64,000 nucleotides of DNA from the NCBI GenBank assembly GCA_003255065.1, contig QAOA01008552.1, positions 116,801 to 180,800 on the forward strand, in the 5' to 3' direction. A program made the position numbers and the translations under genes. The notes below the pieces were generated by a model that had not been told where the DNA came from, ran no database searches, and saw nothing but the letters and a program-made list of their open reading frames with translations. How positions within the stretch are numbered: the first letter of the stretch is position 1; each line of letters opens with the position of its first letter. The DNA comes from Cercis canadensis. Taxonomy: Eukaryota > Streptophyta > Magnoliopsida > Fabales > Fabaceae. This document shows positions 58,442 to 64,000 of the stretch, in pieces.

Positions 58442-59639
58442 CTTTGTCATTATATATTTTTGTTGTGATTAAGAAAGACATTTAACTGTTAATAGATGAT
58501 AAGGGTGACTTATTAACCTAAATATTACACTTTAGTAATAAAATTACTCATATATTACACTTTATAATGTAATTACCTAAATATTACAATTTTTAAAAAA
58601 TTAAAAAAAAAACTTTTTAGACATGTGAAGACCATCGAACGTGCCAATGTAGACACGCGATAGCAAATTGGCATGTCTTTTCTTGTGCAGCTTTTCCTTT
58701 TTTTTTTTTTTTATTCTATTCAGCCTCTAGAGGGAAATCATGCCTAAAAGAAAGAACCTCTTTTGTAATTTGAAAGTGGCATTTTAGCTCCTTTTCGTGA
58801 AAGAGATCAGATCTTTTTACGCCAGCCAATGCGTCTGATAGTTCTCTCTGACTTAGGCATAATAAATGTCATCATATTCTAAAAGAGCCATATGCCCACC
58901 CACCAATCTTGAACTTGAAGAACATAAAACAACAAACTATGTAGATCATCGGATGTGGACTATTCATTCGTCATCCCACCAAAGCATATGGATTGGGAAA
59001 GACAACAAGAAATGACATATCATGGGACTATTAGCGTATTTGATATGAACACGTCGTGTGATCACTAACGTGTTTGGTGATCCTCACATATCGGTTATTT
59101 TTTTTAAAACTATAATATTTAGATAATTAAGTTAAAAAATGTTATAAATTGATAAATTTATTTATAAAATATAATATTTATGTCAAAGAGCTTGATAAAG
59201 GTTGGTTTAATTATCAATTGAGCATTTTTAATTCAACTACTATTGATCCTTGCGCAGATGCGCGGTCGTGATAGTGACAATCCGACACCCAATATTCATG
59301 CCTAACATTTGACAGTGACAGTGATCATTTGTTGTTAGAAACAACACAAACTTTTATACAACAATTATAAACTAGCAAAGCAGAAAGACATTTATTATAA
59401 ATAAAAAATGAAATTCAAGTATTTAATTTTAACATAAGTACATATAGCACAATTTATTTAAGAACTTTTTAAAAAGGTTGAAGTCTTAAGTTTAAAATCA
59501 TATTCTCTCTCACATTAAAAAAAAAAATCCACATTCTCCTATATCCATAGCTAAAAACACCAGTTTAATCTATTTAATGACACAAAAAAAAAAGTATTCA
59601 ATTTTAGGTAACAATCGATTATTTGAGTTAGTGGGGGAA
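58442..59639. other. intergenic, unassigned
   Basis: AT-rich sequence without a supported gene or element. There is a poly-T run near 58698-58713. Confidence 0.45.
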
Positions 59640-59864
59640 GTAATTCTCTAAACACATTTATTTAATTTTTGGTATTATTTTCTTTAAAAAAAAAATTCTC
59701 TTGCAAAAAGTAAGTCCGTGAGAAATTTTTCCACAAAATGAAATTCCGTGAGAAATACAAGTTGTTCTCGTGCCTCAAAATCTGTGAGAATTATGTTTCT
59801 CATGAATTTTTGAATGTTTTTTCACAGATTTTGTTTGTGAGAAAATCTATTTTTTCTTGTAGTG
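59640..59864. mobile_element. CACTA-type transposon end with subterminal repeats
   Basis: The segment ends TTTTTTCTTGTAGTG, the reverse complement of the CACTACAAGAAAAAA-type terminal repeat of plant CACTA elements. Inside are repeated direct and inverted copies of a TCCGTGAGAAAT / ATTTTCTCAC-like motif (59715-59845), as expected of subterminal repeats. The opposite terminus was not found, so this is a fragment or an end-only relic. Confidence 0.55.
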
Positions 59865-61177
59865 CACCCTAAATAGTATGAGGCTTTAGTGGTTAAGTAA
59901 TTTACAAGAAATTGAATTTTACATAACACTAAGACCATATGTCATGGATGATTTTTCCATAAACTTGTGATGCCAAAAAATTTAAGGTGATGTGAGGCAA
60001 AATCTACTACCTGGTTAATATTTTGGTATAGAAGTTTAAAATAAAGAGTAGATAGACAATTGTTAAAAATAAACAATGTATTTAGATATGATAGATAAAT
60101 TAATAACTCATTAATTTTAATTTTTTATTTATTTCTTACTTTGGTTATGACATAAAACTCGTTAGTTCTGAGAATAACATCTGTATCACTCCGCAGGCCA
60201 TTTGATAAATTTCCATTAACATTTCTACTAAACACAACAAACATAAAGAAACACCACCTTGACATTAACTATTACAAGGGCACAGTGCCCTTACATACAC
60301 CTGCTGCTATGTTCATAGAAGAGAAAATGTCACAACTACTTAACTATATTTTTCCCATTCTCTTCCCATGGAGAAAATGTAGGGAAACAAAGTGCTGAGT
60401 GCTGAAGATCAAATATGACATAAAATCAATCACAAATTAAGTCATCAATAAGACATGGTAACGATCCACAACATTCAAACAAGCCACCATGGTCTTTCCA
60501 GAAATGCTTGGCTCTGCATGAAGACTACGCAAAAGAAACACTAAGCAGTCATTGGCATACAGAACCTACATTACAAGCTAATTGCAAAAGATATATACCA
60601 GACTGTTATAGGCTACTTGATCTCAATATTGATATTTTGTAAATTATTTACTTCAATATCGATGTTTTGAAACTATTTACCTTTCAACAGTGAAGCTGTC
60701 AAGAAAAAGTGGGTACCATGTTTTACATAACACCCCTTGTGTCTATGGAAATGATCTATAGTAAACCTACCATTAAAGGAATGCTTAGTATATTTTTGGG
60801 TTTGGGAATATTGGTACGAGTCTTTTTTTTCTTCAATTCTTCTTGTACAAGTACTTATTGGAATTACAAGGGTATATTTTAATGGGGCATAATAACTTTG
60901 TTTCTATAGCAGCTGCTGCCTTAATAGTGCCCTTGGAATTCCAAACAACAATCCCAAAACCGCAGATATCATCTCCAGAGTTACTGCATCAACGTTATTA
61001 ATAGTTTATTCATGATTAAATGAATGAGTAATATTATGAATCAATATAAATTGTTATTCACATGACATAGTAATTATTACAACATGAATCAATATTATAA
61101 ATCAATGAACTAACAAGGACAGTAATTATGCTATTCACCAAAAGAAAATTACATAGATAATTAAATATTAAATTAAA
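59865..61177. other. intergenic with a possible third F-box gene tail
   Basis: No intact gene. At about 60556-60600 CATTACAAGCTAATTGCAAA followed by ACCAGAC resembles the last codons of the F-box gene (54862-54897, QLACKV region, reverse strand), with a frame break. The rest is unassigned. Confidence 0.35.
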
Positions 61178-61179
61178 AC

Positions 61180-61226
<47 letters not shown>
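61178..61226. repeat. long AT microsatellite
   Basis: Pure AT dinucleotide run, starting near 61193 after A/T-rich lead-in. Confidence 0.85.
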
Positions 61227-61228
<2 letters not shown>

Positions 61229-61430
61229 GATAATCCTGTAATATTTAGAGCCAATGTCTTGGAATAATTATCCACAATATGCTTCGAGAATCTATGTTAT
61301 TTACCAAAAAATTTTAGTGTTGATATATTAGTATTGAATATGACATTGTCTATGTATTTTTGGGCCTCAACCCAACCTTAATTTAACAACTTATTTTGTC
61401 TATGTATTGTTATAAAATCTCTTATCTCTT

Positions 61431-61894
61431 AGGGTTTGTTTGAGAATTTGAAGTGAGAGGAAAGAAGAGGAGAGGAGAGGAGAGGAAAGGGAAGGGAAAG
61501 GGAGAGATTTTTTTTTCTTTGTTTGGATGATTAAAATAAACAAAAAGAGAGGAAAAGAAAAAAAAAATTATAATTTTAAAAATTTATCTTTTATTTATAA
61601 AATAAATATATTTAATATAAAATTTAATAATATTATCTAAATAGTGTTTTAAAAAAAGAATTTAAAGAAATAAATAGAGGTATAATAATAAACTACTTAT
61701 CTTTCCTCTCCAGATCTTTTAAATTAGGGGAACACAAAAGTAAAAACGAAAAAGAAATGTAAAAATTTGATGTTACCCATTAATTTCTTGCTTTTTATTT
61801 AATCTTGAACTTCTAAACAAGGAGATTGATATATTTATTCTTTTCATTTTCTCTCATTTCTCCCTTAATTTTAACTCCCAAACAAATTCTTATA
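61431..61894. mobile_element. MITE-like element with GGGTTTGTTTG ends
   Basis: Left end AGGGTTTGTTTGAGAATTTG and right end AACTCCCAAACAAATTCTTA are inverted repeats. The purine-rich left arm (GAGAGGAAAGAAGAGGAGAG) pairs with the pyrimidine-rich right arm (TTTTCTCTCATTTCTCCC). No coding frame. Confidence 0.6.
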
Positions 61895-61990
61895 GTTTAT
61901 TTTTCTCTCTCTAGGCCCTACCATCCTTAAGTGGGGCTAGTGATTTTCTATTGAACACGTGCATTTTAATCGTACGGCTCACTTAGTATA

Positions 61991-62140
61991 TGCATTTCTC
62001 TATCTCTTAGGGTTTATTGTTCTATCTCTTTGAAAGAGGCGGTGTATCCTTATTCATTCTCTATAAAAAATCTCTCTATTTCTTAGTGTATTGTTCCATC
62101 TCTTTGAAGGAGGCAATGTATTCTTATTCACTCTCAATAT
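61991..62140 (+). repeat. imperfect tandem duplication (about 75-80 bp)
   Basis: CTCTATCTCTTAGGGTTTAT..GAAAGAGGCGGTGTATCCTT and its diverged copy CTCTATTTCTTAGTGTATTG..GAAGGAGGCAATGTATTCTT lie side by side. The function is unknown. Confidence 0.6.
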
Positions 62141-62397
62141 CATCGTTAGTCTTGCGATAAGGTCTCCTCTCTCTACTTTTGAATTTTCTATCTTTACTTC
62201 TTGCCCTTTTGTAATTTGTCTATTTCGATGCCATTTTATTCCGTTGTAAATAATGTCATGCTTGTCAATCTGAAGAATCACACCCATAACCAATGAAATA
62301 TATTTAAATTTTCAGATCTGGTGATTTCTCAATGTTTTCCCTCAAAACTTTATCTACAATCAAGATGACAAACTACAGATCTACTCGATCTTCAAAC

Positions 62398-62429
62398 AAG
62401 AAGAAGAAGAAGAAGAAGAAGAAGAAGAT
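62398..62429. repeat. AAG trinucleotide microsatellite
   Basis: About ten AAG repeats. They read as poly-lysine in one forward frame, which probably has no coding meaning. Confidence 0.85.
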
Positions 62430-62591
62430 AAAAGCTATAATCATCCATACATCAGATGAATTTTTTTGTGCTATCATATATGTCCTTTCTTCCTGTAGAA
62501 GAAGCTGTAATTGGGACGCCATGTTGGCGCATCCTCTAAATGTGCAAACACTATCAGCAGCCAGCTCTTCTTCATTTTAATCTGGGCAAGA

Positions 62592-63043
62592 TGGGTGGTT
62601 CTATATGAAGTCCAATGCAGCCAACAGCATTGGTAAGGAATCCACTGAACAAGCATCCCAAATAACAAAGCCACAGAAAATGGAGTTTGATTCAGAAAAC
62701 CAAGTGTCCAATGAACTCAATAGCATCACTGAAGAACAAATGGCTTCTCTATGGGGTAGCATGCCCAATGATGTGTTGACAATACCATGGAGCATTATAA
62801 AGAGCACAGAATCCTTCATGAGCAATGGAGTCTAACCATGCGTGAGAGATCGATAGGACATGAAAATATTGGAGGAGGGGGTAATCCAGAAGCTGAAACC
62901 AAGAAGTGGTTTAAGGACATGAAAATGGAGCTTGGGTCAGGGGCTACAAGGGACAAAATCCTCAGGGTGTACCTCAATGCTGGTCTTTCATTGCTAGAGC
63001 GTATTCCGTCATTTCGTTTCTTCTTGTGGAAGAAGCCGTAAGA
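62592..63043 (+). pseudogene. unrecognised coding relic with a frameshift
   Basis: Two forward frames look protein-like and adjacent. The first (about 62605-62835) contains EEQMASLWGSMPNDVLTIPW then SIIKSTESFMSNGV and stops. The second continues a few bases later in another frame with TMRERSIGHENIGG, ETKKWFKDMKMELGSGATRD, KILRVYLNAGLSLLERIPSF and FLWKKP. The composition (balanced charged and hydrophobic residues, higher GC than the flanks) suggests one former exon split by a small indel near 62830. I do not recognise the family. A short intron or a sequencing error could also explain the break. Confidence 0.45.
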
Positions 63044-63769
63044 TTCTTTTCCTCTAAATCAGGATTCAGGATACAAGATTTCAGCCTCGAATGTGAATAT
63101 GTGGCAAGTCAGAGCTTGTTGATAAACAGCAGTCCCTCCCTGAAATCTGGCAACCTGAGTTCTCAGACTGATCAACACAAGTAGCATGTGATCATCTGTC
63201 AGTACCAAAAGCTTTTACTAGTCCCTGATGTATTAAAAAATAGTGTAAACATTCTACTGAAACTGATTTTCAGAATTAAGTTACATTGTATAATAACGTT
63301 CAGTTCTTTGTACCCATTGTTAGGTTGAGTTTGGGACTATTTTTGGTTGATGACTTTTACTTAGTATAAGAATATGTGTATGATAGCTGATCTTTATTTT
63401 ATAGCTGATTTTTAAAAAATGTTGCTAAAATTTGAGGGTTACTTTCTAAACCATGTCAAATAATGCATTCAGATGAAAAAAGCACATGAACAATGGCCAC
63501 TATAACAGTAACATTTGGCACTAAATGTTTTTTATTTTTTATTTTAATAAATGGTTATTTTTCATCTTTTTTTTTTTTTTTCTTTTCTTTTTTATCCNAT
63601 TTTTCATTTTTTTTTTCTTTTTCTTTTTTATCCATTCTTCTTCATTCAGTGTAATAAATTCAGGAAGAATTCTTCAAGTCCACTTCCCCACTTTGTTTTG
63701 GAGAAAGGAATAATTTCTTGGCCAGAATCTATATCCTTTATTTTTATGATTCAAAGAGAAATTCATTAA

Positions 63770-64000
63770 TCAGAAAAGCTCCTAGGAGCAATACATAGTT
63801 CTTGATGACATATATCTCATTGCATCAGCCAAAACACACATGGATTCAAAAGAGTGTATATCACTAAAAAGTACACAAAATGTCCTGCTCATCTGCAGGC
63901 AAAGACCCTCCTTCTTACTCACTAAATGCAGACTTTGCTAAGCCATTTGCTACCATATTTGCTTCCTGAAGATATGCTGCACTTCAATCTGCTCAGTAGT
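63770..64000 (-). pseudogene. LINE-type RNase H tail, cut by the window edge
   Basis: The reverse strand encodes IEVQHIFR, then after a 1-nt slip EANMVANGLAKSAFSE and a stop at 63917-63915. This is the last helix of the plant RVT_3 RNase H domain (usual form HIFREAN.VAD.LAK). The sequence to about 63770 is likely the LINE 3' tail. The rest of the element would be right of the window. Confidence 0.55.

Noticed and set aside
62332-62580. poly-Lys-containing forward frame
   Set aside because: The Lys run is an AAG microsatellite and no conserved domain surrounds it.
63525-63713. Phe-rich forward frame
   Set aside because: It is poly-T/C low-complexity sequence around the N at 63598.

Overview
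This is a nuclear plant chromosome window, almost certainly from a core eudicot. It is AT-rich, its genes are split by GT-AG introns, and it encodes a chloroplast light-harvesting protein, a two-exon phenylalanine ammonia-lyase (PAL), a plant-type MUN/DUF810 protein and an FPA-like RRM/SPOC protein. Intergenic DNA and long introns are full of MITE-like inverted repeats, SINE and LINE relics and microsatellites. The species cannot be named from the sequence. Near-identical sequences (about 1-2% different) flank several single-N gaps, which fits a heterozygous, outcrossing and perhaps woody plant whose allelic contig ends were not merged.

Layout. 1-970: broken partial tandem copy of the N-acetyltransferase gene NAA50. 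2736-6127 (+): intact NAA50, three coding exons, 164 aa. 9156-10357 (+): LHCA3, photosystem I antenna protein, 276 aa. 10.6-13.2 kb: cluster of inverted-repeat elements. 14788-16767 (+): intronless coding region of a TM9/EMP70 protein (TMN11/12 type), 659 aa. 18417-21772 (-): PAL-family gene, 697 aa, with an altered aromatic-pocket residue. 22-25.5 kb: repeats. 26098-36259 (+): 21-exon MUN/DUF810 (UNC-13-like) gene, 1164 aa, reconstructed with every exon phase consistent. 37576-51148 (-): FPA-like RRM-RRM-SPOC gene, 936 aa, with an 8.5 kb intron and a first coding exon that is probably just the ATG. 52.2-54.2 kb: LINE RNase H relic, then an F-box pseudogene split by a Mutator-like element. 54847-55989 (-): F-box/DUF295 gene. 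57.6-64 kb: gene-poor, with MITE-like elements, a CACTA-type end, an unrecognised frameshifted coding relic and another RNase H relic at the right edge.

The genes are unrelated housekeeping or metabolic loci (protein N-terminal acetylation, PSI antenna, endomembrane sorting, phenylpropanoid entry, exocytosis-type tethering, RNA 3'-end control, ubiquitin ligase adaptor) and do not form a pathway cluster. What links several of them is structural: four genes (NAA50, the MUN protein, the FPA-like gene and, upstream, the F-box gene) each carry a four- to five-copy tandem repeat of 85-245 bp in or near their first intron. I see no CRISPR array, operon or viral locus, and no convincing new biological system. 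The most unusual items are these first-intron repeats, the PAL pocket substitution, a duplicated acceptor and exon start in the MUN gene, and nested transposon/pseudogene structures.
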